A stretch of 64,000 nucleotides of DNA from Clostridium ljungdahlii DSM 13528 (GTDB taxonomy: Bacteria > Bacillota > Clostridia > Clostridiales > Clostridiaceae), in NCBI RefSeq assembly GCF_000143685.1, contig NC_014328.1, positions 4,278,001 through 4,342,000 of the forward strand, given 5' to 3'. Below are positions 27,884-38,007 of this stretch, one piece after another. The position numbers and the translations under genes were made by a program. Each line of letters opens with the position of its first letter. The first letter of the stretch is position 1. The notes beneath the pieces were generated by a model. The model made no database searches and was not told the DNA's origin. It worked only from the letters and a program-made list of their open reading frames with translations.

Positions 27884-29740
27884 TTAATTTTCATCTATTA
27901 TATAAGGCACTGTAACTATTGCTATATTTCTTCTTTTAAGAAGAATAGTTTTAATCAACAATGCAGTTTGATTGTGCAAAATATTTCCCCACCATTTAGT
28001 AACTACAAATTGCGGAAGAACAACAGTTATTGTATCATTAGGCCCTGCAGCATACTCTTCAGAATCTATAAACTTTGCAAGAGGCTTTATAATGCTTCTA
28101 TAAGGAGATTTTTTCACTATTATAGGTATACCTATATTATATTCATTCCATTTCTTTAAAAGTTTATTAGTGACCTCATCATCTACAGAAACATGAAATA
28201 TTATTATATTCTCAGATATAGTTCTAGCATAATTTAAAGCTTTCAGAAAAGATTTATTTAAGGTATCTATAGGTACTATTACGTATCTCTTTTGCCCCTC
28301 AAAGCTTACCTTCTCATATTTTCTCAGTTCATCCATGGAAAGCCGCAGCTGCTGTGCAACTTTTAAATAATGTCTTTTTATCTTTTCCATGGTATATACA
28401 ATTATAGGTATAAGTATGAGAACTACCCATGCACCACGAGTAAACCTGGTAACTCCTATAATAATAGTTGTAACAAAAGTTAATAATCCGCCTAATCCAT
28501 TTATAAATGCCTTGTGTTTCCATCCGTTTATTTTAATTTTAGTCCACCTTTTGAACATACCGCACTGAGATAAAGTAAATGATATAAACACTCCTACAGC
28601 ATAAAGTCCTAGCAAGTAGTGAGTATCTCCTTTAAATATTATAACTAATATGGCAGCCAGTAAACCAAGCATTATTATACCATTAGAATAATTAAGCCTT
28701 TTACCACGTTTTGCAAACTGTCTTGGGGCATATCCATCTTTAGCCATAAGAGCAAGCAGGAGCGGCAGTCCTGCAAAAGCAGTATTACATGCCATAACAA
28801 GTATAATGGCTGTAGCTGCCTGAATTATATAAAATAAAATTCCTCCATTAAATACCTGCCATGAAATCTGAGCGACTACAGTTACATTAGAATTTGGAAC
28901 AGCATGATAAAGTGTAGCCAAATAGGAAATTCCTCCAAACATTAAAAGTACTATAAAAGCTAAAAGCATTAACACAATCTTAGCATTTTTCTGTGATGGT
29001 TCCCTAAAGTTTGGAACTCCATTACTTACAGCTTCCACACCTGTTAAAGCCGTACACCCTGCTGCAAAGGCCTTTAAAAATAGAAATATAGTTATGGTTC
29101 CAGAAACATCAGGTATCTTGTAATTAGATTTAGGTACATATCCCATAAAATTTATTTTTATTATTCCCCATATAAGCATAACTAATATTAAAAATATAAA
29201 TACATAGGTTGGAACTCCAAATACCTTTGAAGATTCTCTTATTCCTTTTAAATTTCCAATTACTAAAATTGTTATAAGTACTAAAGTTATAGTAACTGTA
29301 TGCGGAAGCAAGGATGGTATCGCTGAAGTTATAGCAGCAGTTCCTGCTGAAGCACTTACTGCTACAGTCAATATATAATCAATAATTAAAGAAGCACCTG
29401 CTACAAGACCAGCGGTTGTCCCTAAATTATCCGTTGCTACAATATAAGAACCTCCTCCACCTGGATAGGCATCTATAGTTTGTCTATATGAAAATATAAG
29501 CATAAACAGCAAAAATATAATGCATAGTGAAGCATAGAGCATATATCTATAGGATAAAAGACCCATAACCGGCATAAGTATCAATAATATTTCTTCTCCA
29601 GCATAAGCTACAGAGGAGATAGCATCACTTGACATTATTGGCAGTCCCCAAAATACATTGAACTTTTCACCTTTTAATTCCTCGGTTTTTAAACTTCTAC
29701 CTATAAGAGCATTCGATACATTTCCTAAATTTAAATTCAT
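27884..29740 (-). CDS. kimA: KimA-type potassium importer
   Basis: APC-superfamily K+/H+ symporter like B. subtilis KimA (YdaO), 618 aa. Shows MSSDAISSVAYAGEEILL, SYRQTIDAYPGGGGSYIVA, GCTALTGVEAVSNGVPNFREP and GLYAVGVFISFTLSQCGMFKRW, 12 helices. A cytosolic C-terminal domain follows (about 470-618, VIVPIDTLNKSFLKALNYA and VVLPQF...WWGNILHNQ). In Bacillus it is controlled by a c-di-AMP riboswitch; none is recognisable here. Instead the promoter shares a block with kdp. ATG at 29740 is chosen because AGAGGTG precedes it. Confidence 0.93.
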   Translation of the reverse strand: MNLNLGNVSNALIGRSLKTEELKGEKFNVFWGLPIMSSDAISSVAYAGEEILLILMPVMGLLSYRYMLYASLCIIFLLFMLIFSYRQTIDAYPGGGGSYIVATDNLGTTAGLVAGASLIIDYILTVAVSASAGTAAITSAIPSLLPHTVTITLVLITILVIGNLKGIRESSKVFGVPTYVFIFLILVMLIWGIIKINFMGYVPKSNYKIPDVSGTITIFLFLKAFAAGCTALTGVEAVSNGVPNFREPSQKNAKIVLMLLAFIVLLMFGGISYLATLYHAVPNSNVTVVAQISWQVFNGGILFYIIQAATAIILVMACNTAFAGLPLLLALMAKDGYAPRQFAKRGKRLNYSNGIIMLGLLAAILVIIFKGDTHYLLGLYAVGVFISFTLSQCGMFKRWTKIKINGWKHKAFINGLGGLLTFVTTIIIGVTRFTRGAWVVLILIPIIVYTMEKIKRHYLKVAQQLRLSMDELRKYEKVSFEGQKRYVIVPIDTLNKSFLKALNYARTISENIIIFHVSVDDEVTNKLLKKWNEYNIGIPIIVKKSPYRSIIKPLAKFIDSEEYAAGPNDTITVVLPQFVVTKWWGNILHNQTALLIKTILLKRRNIAIVTVPYIIDEN

Positions 29741-29882
29741 TTTTAACACCTCTAAAAGTAATTTCATATGATTTCCAAAATACGGTATTTCCCCTCAGTG
29801 TTATTATTACTATATTAAACCCCATGCCAAGTTGATTTCCTAATTTTGATTTTACTATATTACCACCTTGAGCATAAATTTT

Positions 29883-29927
29883 GAGTTAAGATTGTACTTG
29901 CCTGTATAAAGATTCTATAAAGATTTT
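29883..29927 (-). promoter_or_regulatory. kimA promoter, candidate KdpE site
   Basis: Counterpart of the 45-base block before kdp. On the minus strand it contains TCTTTATA-GAA-TCTTTATA, a perfect direct repeat, then TACAAT as a possible -10. The remaining part of the 350-base gap (29741-30091) holds the pdxS promoter and nothing else recognisable. Confidence 0.65.
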
Positions 29928-30091
29928 ATTTTAAAATGTACCGTTACATTTTGCAAATACTCAATTATGAATATAATATATAAATAATAAAGCTTTATTT
30001 CATTCATTTATTATAGACTCCATTAATACTAGTTCATGGAGATTTTATAGCTTAATCAATAAGTCTTTAGATAATATAGGAGGATAATAAT

Positions 30092-30961
30092 ATGGGACAA
30101 TATGAAATAAATAAAAACTTAGCCCAGATGTTAAAAGGTGGAGTAATAATGGACGTAGTAAATAAAGAACAAGCCATTATTGCTGAAAAAGCTGGAGCCT
30201 GTGCGGTTATGGCTTTAGAAAGAGTTCCCTCTGATATAAGAAAAGAGGGAGGGGTAGCCAGAATGTCTGATCCTAAAATAATAAAAGAAATACAAGAATC
30301 TGTATCCATACCTGTTATGGCAAAAGTTAGAATAGGTCATTTTGTTGAAGCTCAGGTGCTTCAGCAGTTGAATATAGACTTTATAGATGAAAGTGAAGTT
30401 TTAACTCCTGCAGATAACTCTTACCATATAAATAAATGGGACTTCAAAGTACCTTTTGTATGCGGAGCTACAAATTTAGGTGAAGCCCTAAGAAGAATCG
30501 GTGAAGGAGCTGCAATGATAAGAACAAAAGGTGAAGCTGGAACTGGAAATGTTATTGAAGCTGTAACTCATATGAGAACTATGGTAGATGGTATATCAAA
30601 AGTTAAAAGTGCAAAAAAAGAAGAGCTTATGACACTTGCAAAAGAATTTGAAGCACCTTATGATTTAATAAAATATGTATGGGAAAACGGAAAGCTACCA
30701 GTAGTAAACTTTGCAGCAGGTGGCATCGCAACCCCAGCAGATGCTGCACTTATGATGCAGCTTGGAGCTGAGGGGGTATTTGTAGGTTCTGGAATATTTA
30801 AATCTGAAAATCCGCAAAAAAGAGCCACTGCTATAGTACTTGCTACAACTTATTACAATGATCCTAAAAAAATTGAAGAAGTTTCAGAAGACCTAGGGGA
30901 AGCAATGCCTGGACTTGAAATTAATAATTTAGATCAAAAATATGCACAGCGAGGATGGTAA
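30092..30961 (+). CDS. pdxS: Pyridoxal 5'-phosphate synthase, PdxS lyase subunit
   Basis: Makes pyridoxal phosphate from ribose 5-phosphate, glyceraldehyde 3-phosphate and ammonia delivered by PdxT. 289 aa, among the most conserved bacterial proteins: [60 protein letters not shown], and [23 protein letters not shown] follows AGGAGG. Four nt separate it from pdxT. Confidence 0.98.
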   Translation: MGQYEINKNLAQMLKGGVIMDVVNKEQAIIAEKAGACAVMALERVPSDIRKEGGVARMSDPKIIKEIQESVSIPVMAKVRIGHFVEAQVLQQLNIDFIDESEVLTPADNSYHINKWDFKVPFVCGATNLGEALRRIGEGAAMIRTKGEAGTGNVIEAVTHMRTMVDGISKVKSAKKEELMTLAKEFEAPYDLIKYVWENGKLPVVNFAAGGIATPADAALMMQLGAEGVFVGSGIFKSENPQKRATAIVLATTYYNDPKKIEEVSEDLGEAMPGLEINNLDQKYAQRGW

Positions 30962-30964
30962 ATC

Positions 30965-31531
30965 ATGAAAATCGGAGTATTGTCATTTCAAGGTGGAGTA
31001 GCAGAACATATTCACCATGTTAAAATGCTTAAATCTGCTGCTGTAGAAATAAAAAACTCATATCAGCTGGATGACATTGATGGTATCATACTTCCCGGCG
31101 GAGAAAGTACCACAATAGGGAAACTTTTAATAGACACAAATATGATGGAGCCCTTGCGAGAAAAAATATTAAATGGATTGCCTACTTGGGGAACCTGTGC
31201 AGGGATGATATTGCTTGCAAATTCTATAGAAAATTCAAATGAAGGTTATCTAAAAGTTATGGATATTAAGGTGAAAAGAAATGCATATGGAAGTCAAATC
31301 AATAGTTTTAGTACAGAAGCTTTAATTCCCCAGGTATCTTCTTCTAAAATACCTTTAGTTTTTATAAGAGCTCCTTTTATTACTGCCATAGGCAGTACTG
31401 TTAAAAACTTATGTAGTATAGGTAAGCATGTAGTGGCAGCAAAATATAAGAACATTTTAGTAACCTCATTTCATCCCGAACTTACAGAAGACTTAAACTT
31501 CCACAAATATTTTCTATCGATGTGCAGATAA
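30965..31531 (+). CDS. pdxT: Pyridoxal 5'-phosphate synthase, PdxT glutaminase subunit
   Basis: Glutaminase that channels ammonia to PdxS, 188 aa. Class I amidotransferase marks: [11 protein letters not shown], nucleophile cysteine in [12 protein letters not shown], and the His-Glu pair in SFHPELTED. Arranged as the second gene of a two-gene operon ending at a terminator. Confidence 0.97.
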   Translation: MKIGVLSFQGGVAEHIHHVKMLKSAAVEIKNSYQLDDIDGIILPGGESTTIGKLLIDTNMMEPLREKILNGLPTWGTCAGMILLANSIENSNEGYLKVMDIKVKRNAYGSQINSFSTEALIPQVSSSKIPLVFIRAPFITAIGSTVKNLCSIGKHVVAAKYKNILVTSFHPELTEDLNFHKYFLSMCR

Positions 31532-31536
31532 AATAG

Positions 31537-31568
31537 AAACTTAGGATTCCAATTTAAATCCTAAGTTT
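31537..31568 (+). terminator. Terminator of pdxST
   Basis: Perfect 12-base stem (31537-31548 with 31557-31568) and an 8-base loop followed by T residues. Confidence 0.85.
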
Positions 31569-31584
31569 TTACCATTTTAAATAA

Positions 31585-32517
31585 TTATCTTTCTTCTCTT
31601 GAATATGAAATACCCAAAGCTTTAGGCATAGCTGAAGGTCTACTTTTAGTTTCTCTAGTTGTAAAAATTAGAACTACAAAAGTAAACATATAAGGAAGCA
31701 TTTGTAGTATATATGTAGGAATAACAAAACCAAAAGCCTGCAGGTGAAGACCCAGTGAACTTATAATTCCAAAAATATAAGCTCCTACTACAGCACGAAT
31801 TGGATCCCACAACGCAAATATCACAAGAGCTATGGCAATCCATCCCCTCCCTGCTGTCATATTTTCACTCCATGAAGGAGAATAAGCAAGAGATATATAG
31901 GCACCCCCTGCCCCAGACAGCATACCACCTAAAATTACGCATGCATACCTTACTAAAAAAACATTTATTCCTGCAGCATCTGCAGCAGCAGGATTTTCTC
32001 CAACAGCTCTCAGTATAAGTCCAGATTTAGTTTTATAAAGTACAAACCAGATTACAAAAACCAGTATGAAGCTCAAATACACCAATAGATCATTTTTGAA
32101 AAGTATTGTCCCTATTACTGGTATTTTACTTAAGATCGGAATATCTATAGCTTTAAATGAAGCAGCTGGAAGAGCCCCTATGTAGGATTTTCCAAGGTAG
32201 GCACTAAGTCCCGTTCCAAATATAGTAAGTGCCACACCACTGGCCACCTGATTGGCTTTTAATTTTATAGTGAGGACAGCATGAAAAAATGCTAAGGCCG
32301 CACCAGCAGCAATTCCTGCTATAAATCCCAACCATTGATTCTTAGTATGAATGCTAACTATAAATCCTGTTACAGCACCTACAAGCATCATGCCTTCTAC
32401 ACCTAAATTCATTACTCCTGCTCTCTCTGTCAAAAGTTCTCCAAGACAAGCATATAATAAGGGCGTTCCTGCAACAACTCCCGCTGCAAACACTGAAATT
32501 ATAAAAGTACTATTCAT
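31585..32517 (-). CDS. BMP-type ABC transporter permease 2
   Basis: Membrane subunit of 310 aa, YufQ/NupQ-like, of the BMP-family importer that takes up nucleosides. Family motifs GVMNLGVEGMMLVGAVTGF, LKANQVASGVALTIFGTGLSAYLG and AVGENPAAADAAGINVFLVRY are present. Last gene of a four-gene operon (binding protein, ATPase, two permeases). Confidence 0.92.
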   Translation of the reverse strand: MNSTFIISVFAAGVVAGTPLLYACLGELLTERAGVMNLGVEGMMLVGAVTGFIVSIHTKNQWLGFIAGIAAGAALAFFHAVLTIKLKANQVASGVALTIFGTGLSAYLGKSYIGALPAASFKAIDIPILSKIPVIGTILFKNDLLVYLSFILVFVIWFVLYKTKSGLILRAVGENPAAADAAGINVFLVRYACVILGGMLSGAGGAYISLAYSPSWSENMTAGRGWIAIALVIFALWDPIRAVVGAYIFGIISSLGLHLQAFGFVIPTYILQMLPYMFTFVVLIFTTRETKSRPSAMPKALGISYSREER

Positions 32518-32521
32518 ATTG

Positions 32522-33592
32522 TCAAGCTTCCTTTCTCACTAATTTATACTTGAGTAATATTTCGCTCCCCAGTACGAAAAGTAATATGGCACCTTGAAAC
32601 ATTAAAACCATACTTAATGAAAAGCCTGATGTTTGCAAATTATATCCACCTACAAAAAGGCCTCCCATAAAGAAAGAAACTATAACTATACCCAACGGAC
32701 TAAGTCTTGCCAGAAGTGCAATTATAACTGCTGTATATCCATATCCAGGTGATATATTCTGTTGAAGTTTATGAATAGCTCCTGATACCTCTACCATTCC
32801 TGCAATCCCTGCAATTCCTCCACTTATAAACATAACAATTAAAATATTTCTGACATAATTCATACCTGCATAGATTGCTGTGCTTTTATTTCCACCGCTT
32901 ACCCGTATCTCATATCCCCATCTAGAATACTTCAAAACAATAAACATAAGCACTGCTATCCCTATTCCAATAAATAGACCTATATTTATATCTGTATTAC
33001 CAAAGGAAGTTAAAGTTGCACTTTTAGAAAATGCAGCACTTACTGGAAAATTTTTGCCCTTTGGATCTTTCCAAGGGCCAAATACCAGATATTGAACCCA
33101 TAATATAGCTATATAATTGAGAAGTAATGTAGTTATAGTTTCATTTATATTTAAAAATGCCTTTGGAATCGCTGCAACCATTGACCATAATCCACCTGCT
33201 ATAAAACCTGCTATCATCATAAGTGGCAGCAATTCATAAGCGGGCATATTTGGAAAAGATAGTGCAGCCCAAGAAGCCCCAAAAGCTCCCATGAAAAACT
33301 GACCTTCAGCACCTATATTCCAGAGCTGCATACGAAAAGCCAGTGATACTCCAAGAGAAGTAAGCATAAGTGGTATAGATTTCGCTACAGTTTCTGAAAG
33401 TCCATAGGTTGAACCAAAAGCACCAGAAAATATTTGGGAACATACATCTATAGGATCATTTCCAGTAATAGCAATGATAATAGCTGAAAATACAATTCCA
33501 CCAATTACAGATATAATAGAAACCATTACCTTTTTCATCATAGAACAGGAGTCCGTTTTTTTTAGTTTCCACCCTTTAAACACGTCAATCAC
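32522..33592 (-). CDS. BMP-type ABC transporter permease 1
   Basis: YufP/NupP-like permease of 356 aa with about nine helices. Shows RMQLWNIGAEGQFFMGAFGA, NETITTLLLNYIAI and GYGYTAVIIALLARLSPLGIV. GTG start 7 nt after AGGAG. It overlaps the ATPase gene by 8 nt, indicating translational coupling. Confidence 0.92.
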   Translation of the reverse strand: MIDVFKGWKLKKTDSCSMMKKVMVSIISVIGGIVFSAIIIAITGNDPIDVCSQIFSGAFGSTYGLSETVAKSIPLMLTSLGVSLAFRMQLWNIGAEGQFFMGAFGASWAALSFPNMPAYELLPLMMIAGFIAGGLWSMVAAIPKAFLNINETITTLLLNYIAILWVQYLVFGPWKDPKGKNFPVSAAFSKSATLTSFGNTDINIGLFIGIGIAVLMFIVLKYSRWGYEIRVSGGNKSTAIYAGMNYVRNILIVMFISGGIAGIAGMVEVSGAIHKLQQNISPGYGYTAVIIALLARLSPLGIVIVSFFMGGLFVGGYNLQTSGFSLSMVLMFQGAILLFVLGSEILLKYKLVRKEA

Positions 33593-35102
33593 TGTAATTC
33601 TCCTTTCTACTTCCAGACATCATTAGTCCAATAGATTCCATAGTAACCTCAGATGAATCTACTATTCCCATAATAGAGCCTTCATGCAAAACACATATTC
33701 TATCTGAAAGCTGTATTAAATCTTCCAGTTCTTCAGAAATAAGAAGAATTGCTCTACCTTTATTTCTTTCATCTATTAAAAGTTTTTTTATATATTCTGA
33801 GGCACCTATATCAAGTCCTCTGAAAGGATATGCCAAAACAATAAGATTTGGATCTGACTGTATTTCTCTAGCTAAAAGAAGCTTTTGCATATTTCCCCCT
33901 GACATAGTTTTCACAGGGGTATTCAAAGAAGCTATCTTGATATGAAACTTTTCTATTATATTAACTGTGTTATCATACACTTTTCTCCAGTTAATATGAT
34001 ATCCTGGCATCCTTCGATAATTTTCAAGTATCATATTCTCGCAAGCATTCATATCGGCTACAAGACCTACCGTCATCCTGTCTTCGGGTACATAACTTAT
34101 TCCCCTATCTATAAATTTTCTTCTACTTTCATTTATACAATTTGCTTCATTTAAAAATATATTTCCTTTTTTTATTGGTGTCAAACCTGAAATAACTTCT
34201 GCCAGTTCCTTCTGTCCATTGTCATCAATACCTGCAACTCCAAATATTTCTCCTTCATGTACGCTAAATGATATATTTCTTAATTTTACAGATCCACTTT
34301 TATCTTCTGAACACACATCTTTCAATTCTAAAATTTTCTTTCCATTTAATACTGCTTTTTTACTGGAAACATGTGCTATATTTCCGCCCACCATCATTTT
34401 CGCCATATCTTTTTCTTCAACGTCTTTTGTGTTAAAAGTACCCATGGATTTTCCATCACGCAGCACTGTAATTTTATTGGTATTTTTCATTACTTCTCTC
34501 ATCTTATGTGATATTACTATAATGGATTTTCCCTTTTTAGCTAAAATGCCCAGTGTTTTATAAAGTGATTCCCCTTCCTTAGGTGTAAGTACTGCTGTAG
34601 GTTCATCCATTATAAGTATTTTTGCACCATGCATAAGTGCTTTTATAATTTCAACCTTTTGTTGTTCTCCTACTGTAAGCTGCCATATTTTAGCTTTAGG
34701 GTTTACATAAAGTCCATATTCTTGAGCACTTTTTTCAATTTCATCTTCAATATATTTCTTATTGTAAATTTCTTTTAAATTTCTAAGTCCTAACATTATG
34801 TTTTCCGCCACAGTAAAAGCTCTTACTAACTTAAAATGCTGATGCACCATACCTATGCCACAAGCTATGGCATCTTTAGGAGAGTTGAATTCAACATTTT
34901 TCCCATTTATCTTTATTTCACCGCTATCTGATTTATATAGACCTGTTAATATATTCATAAGTGTACTTTTACCTGCTCCATTCTCACCTAAAAGAGCATG
35001 GATTTCTCCAGCATTTAATGAGAATGAAATTTTATCATTAACTGCTATTCCTGAAAATTCTTTTGAAATATTAGTCATTTCAACTATAGGTTGTTTCTCC
35101 AT
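33585..35102 (-). CDS. BMP-type ABC transporter ATP-binding protein
   Basis: YufO/NupO-like protein of 505 aa with two ATPase halves. The first is complete (GENGAGKST, LTVGEQQKVEI, ILIMDEPTAVLTP). The second has a degenerate Walker A (AGIDDNGQKELAEV) but a signature MSGGNMQKLLLAREI, as is normal in this family and in RbsA. Energises nucleoside uptake. Confidence 0.93.
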   Translation of the reverse strand: MEKQPIVEMTNISKEFSGIAVNDKISFSLNAGEIHALLGENGAGKSTLMNILTGLYKSDSGEIKINGKNVEFNSPKDAIACGIGMVHQHFKLVRAFTVAENIMLGLRNLKEIYNKKYIEDEIEKSAQEYGLYVNPKAKIWQLTVGEQQKVEIIKALMHGAKILIMDEPTAVLTPKEGESLYKTLGILAKKGKSIIVISHKMREVMKNTNKITVLRDGKSMGTFNTKDVEEKDMAKMMVGGNIAHVSSKKAVLNGKKILELKDVCSEDKSGSVKLRNISFSVHEGEIFGVAGIDDNGQKELAEVISGLTPIKKGNIFLNEANCINESRRKFIDRGISYVPEDRMTVGLVADMNACENMILENYRRMPGYHINWRKVYDNTVNIIEKFHIKIASLNTPVKTMSGGNMQKLLLAREIQSDPNLIVLAYPFRGLDIGASEYIKKLLIDERNKGRAILLISEELEDLIQLSDRICVLHEGSIMGIVDSSEVTMESIGLMMSGSRKENYSD

Positions 35103-35172
35103 ATTATCACTCCCAACCTTTAAAGTTTACATACCGACCCATTTAGAAGCCGGTATGTAAAAATAATATATT

Positions 35173-36279
35173 CTATTTAGAGATTGTTCCTTCAACGCCT
35201 TTTACAAACCAATTAATAGAAAGCATTTGTTCATCCGTAAGTTTTTGTCCTTTAGCAACCTTTAAGTTACCAGCTTGATCATATATTGGCCCTTCAAATA
35301 CATTTAACTTATTATCTATAATGTTCTGCCTCTGTTTTGAAATAAGTGTTTTTACATCATTTGTTACCATTGGACCAAAAGGACCTATATCAACTATTGA
35401 ATCATCTTTAATTCCACCCCAGTATTGTCCAGATTTCCAGGTACCATTAGCTACAGCTTTAACAGTCTTGACATAATAAGGTCCCCAATTCCATATTGAT
35501 CCTCCAAGCACTGCCTTTGGAGCTTTTGACCTCATATCAGAACTAAAACCAATTCCATATACCCCTCTTTCCTGGGCAGCCTGCATTACAGTAGTAGAAT
35601 CAAGATGCATTGCAAGTACATCAGCCCCCGCATCTATTAAACTATTAGTTGCAGTTTTTTCAGTAGCAGGATCACTCCATGAATTAGTATAAACTACTTT
35701 AACTTTTACATTTGGATTTACTGATTGTGCTCCCAAAGTAAAGGCATCAATATTTCTTACAATTTCAGGTATTGAAAACGGAGCCACAAATCCAATTATA
35801 TTACTCTTTGTATTCTTACCTGCCAAAATACCTGAAAGATATCTTCCTTCATAATCACGTCCAGCATATGTTCCTAGATTGTTTGACGTTTTGTATCCAG
35901 TACAATGCATGAAAATTACATTTGGAAATTTTTTTGCTACATTAACCATATAATCCATGTACCCATAAGTTGTTCCAAATATAACCTTATTGCCTTTTTG
36001 AGCAAGCTGTGTGAATACTTTCTCCGAGTCTGCTGTTTCAGGGACATTGTCCACATATGTTACTTCTGCATTTGGCATATTAGCAGCTAAATACTTTCGT
36101 CCTTGATCCTGGGCATAATTCCATCCCGTATCTCCTATAGGCCCCTCATAAACAAAAGCTACTTTGATTTTTTTATTGTCAGAAGTTGTTTTTTTCTGGT
36201 CCTGACATCCTACAATCAAGGTAGATAGTACAAGAATAGCACATAATAAAATTAAACTTCCCTTTCTTATTTTCTTCAT
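35173..36279 (-). CDS. BMP-family substrate-binding lipoprotein
   Basis: Basic membrane protein (BmpA/PnrA-like), 368 aa. Lipoprotein signal ends LIVGC (Cys at about residue 25). Motifs KVAFVYEGPIGDTGWNYAQDQGRKY (two blocks), FGTTYGYMDYM, GRDYEGRYLSG and LGGSIWNWGPYY. Binds nucleosides in characterised relatives. First gene of the transporter operon; ATG follows AGGGGG. Confidence 0.93.
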   Translation of the reverse strand: MKKIRKGSLILLCAILVLSTLIVGCQDQKKTTSDNKKIKVAFVYEGPIGDTGWNYAQDQGRKYLAANMPNAEVTYVDNVPETADSEKVFTQLAQKGNKVIFGTTYGYMDYMVNVAKKFPNVIFMHCTGYKTSNNLGTYAGRDYEGRYLSGILAGKNTKSNIIGFVAPFSIPEIVRNIDAFTLGAQSVNPNVKVKVVYTNSWSDPATEKTATNSLIDAGADVLAMHLDSTTVMQAAQERGVYGIGFSSDMRSKAPKAVLGGSIWNWGPYYVKTVKAVANGTWKSGQYWGGIKDDSIVDIGPFGPMVTNDVKTLISKQRQNIIDNKLNVFEGPIYDQAGNLKVAKGQKLTDEQMLSINWFVKGVEGTISK

Positions 36280-36664
36280 AACACTTTCCCCCTATTTTAA
36301 TTTGTTAGTGTAAATGTTTTTACACTATTTAACCTCTATATTTTTCATACCCTTAAAAATATAGATTATAACCTTTATTTAATATGAAAATAAGGCCAAG
36401 CTTTATTTAATTTAATAAAGATTGACCTTATTTTCATATACTCAGTCAATTAGTATCTTCTTTTTTATAAAAAGTGGATACATTTACATGACTTTATAAT
36501 ATTCTTTTTTAGCTTTTTCGTCAATATATAGACAGAAGGTCAACTTCAAAAGTTGAATTAATTAATAAAGTAGCTAAGAATTTTAGAAAGAAAATATGAT
36601 CAATTTGTGGTAAAATAATTGTGTAAATCATAATTTTATATAAATATAATAGGAGGTAATAAGT
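36280..36664. other. Divergent regulatory gap with a long inverted repeat
   Basis: 385 bases between the BMP operon and the aldolase gene. It holds a nearly perfect inverted repeat of about 28-base arms (36382-36439; outer 14 bases exact) and a smaller 8-base-stem hairpin at 36307-36326 in the BMP leader. No purine riboswitch core could be found. The long repeat could be an attenuator-like hairpin, an operator or a MITE remnant. Confidence 0.5.
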
Positions 36665-37312
36665 ATGAAATTATTTATAGATACCGCTAATGTAGAAGAA
36701 ATAAGAAAAGCTAATGAAATGGGAGTAATTTGTGGAGTTACTACTAATCCTTCTTTAATCGCAAAAGAAGGCAGAGATTTTAAGGAAGTAGTAAAAGAAA
36801 TAACTACTATTGTAGACGGGCCAATAAGCGCTGAAGTAATAAGCTTAGAATCTGAAGGAATGGTAAAAGAAGCCAAAGAACTTGCAAAAATACATAAAAA
36901 TATAATAATAAAAATTCCTATGACTGTAGAAGGATTAAAAGCTGTAAAAATTCTTTCAAAAGAAAATATAAAAACCAATGTAACATTAATATTTTCTCCA
37001 GCACAAGCACTTTTAGCTGCAAGAGCTGGTGCAACTTATGTAAGTCCTTTCTTAGGAAGACTAGATGATATTGGAATGAACGGAATTGAATTAGTTGAAC
37101 AAATATCTGATATTTTTAAAATTCATGACATAAAAACAGAAATTATAGCAGCCAGCATTAGAAATCCTCTTCACGTTATAAATGCTGCTAAAGCAGGATC
37201 AGACATTGCCACTGTTCCATATAAAATATTAATACAAATGACTAAACACCCACTAACAGATATAGGAATACAGAGATTTTTAGATGACTGGAAAACAGTA
37301 CCTAATAAATAA
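36665..37312 (+). CDS. Fructose-6-phosphate aldolase/transaldolase (TalC family)
   Basis: Small transaldolase-type enzyme of 215 aa. [33 protein letters not shown], and the Schiff-base lysine in [13 protein letters not shown] are visible; [16 protein letters not shown] follows. The family includes fructose-6-phosphate aldolases and true transaldolases, which sequence alone does not separate. ATG follows AGGAGG. Monocistronic or followed by the next small gene. Confidence 0.92.
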   Translation: MKLFIDTANVEEIRKANEMGVICGVTTNPSLIAKEGRDFKEVVKEITTIVDGPISAEVISLESEGMVKEAKELAKIHKNIIIKIPMTVEGLKAVKILSKENIKTNVTLIFSPAQALLAARAGATYVSPFLGRLDDIGMNGIELVEQISDIFKIHDIKTEIIAASIRNPLHVINAAKAGSDIATVPYKILIQMTKHPLTDIGIQRFLDDWKTVPNK

Positions 37313-37412
37313 GATAGATTATATAATTTGACATCAACAAAAATGTATATATTATAATTATTAATGTAATTTACAAATATTTAGAATTTATATAAAACAA
37401 GGGGTGAAAATT

Positions 37413-37772
37413 ATGAATGATGCGTCACAATTTCATAAAGAGGGATTTAATTGTGCAGAATCTATAATTAAAGCTTTTAACAGAGACAACAATTTAAATA
37501 TTCCTGTCTCAATTGCAAGTCCATTTGGTCTTGGTATGGCCGTACAAAGTACTTGCGGTGCTGTTACTGGAGCACTTATGGCTATGGGCTCCGTAAAAGG
37601 AAGAAACGAGGCTTCTGTACAAAATAAATCTAGAAAAATTGCAAAAGAAATAATGAACAAAGTAACAGAAAAGTATGGCACTTTTGAATGCTCTAAATTA
37701 AAACAAAAAGGTATATCTTGTGATGAGATAATAGATTATACTTATGAGATTCTTAAAGATTATGCAAAATAA
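37413..37772 (+). CDS. C_GCAxxG_C_C family redox protein
   Basis: 119-aa protein with the family's cysteine layout: FNCAES, STCGAVTGAL (GCAxxG-like) and two C-terminal cysteines (FECSKLKQKGISC). These proteins probably bind a metal or undergo thiol redox; function unproven. ATG at 37413 lies after AAGGGG. Followed by a terminator. Confidence 0.8.
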   Translation: MNDASQFHKEGFNCAESIIKAFNRDNNLNIPVSIASPFGLGMAVQSTCGAVTGALMAMGSVKGRNEASVQNKSRKIAKEIMNKVTEKYGTFECSKLKQKGISCDEIIDYTYEILKDYAK

Positions 37773-37811
37773 TAGTAATCGATAACCACTATAATATATT
37801 ATGACCTATTA

Positions 37812-37854
37812 AAGCTTGTACTATCAGTAAAATGTACACTGATAGTACAAACTT
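37812..37854 (+). terminator. Terminator
   Basis: 17-base stem with one mismatch and a 9-base loop just after the C_GCAxxG_C_C gene. Followed by TTAGTT. Confidence 0.75.
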
Positions 37855-38007
37855 TTAGTTATGCTTAATAACTGCTTTAACTCATATTAATAAATTTTCA
37901 CTTTATTAATGAACGCTTTATATTCACAAAAAACCACTATATTTCTACTTTGATTTTGATCTTATTTTCTACTCTTATGTACAGGGTTCTCAGCAATATG
38001 TTATTTA

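Noticed and set aside
29741..30091. c-di-AMP (ydaO) riboswitch upstream of kimA
   Set aside because: Expected from Bacillus, but I could not find its conserved core in the leader. An Infernal search would decide.
36280..36664. Purine riboswitch before the nucleoside transporter
   Set aside because: The conserved purine-aptamer loop sequences were not found on either strand.
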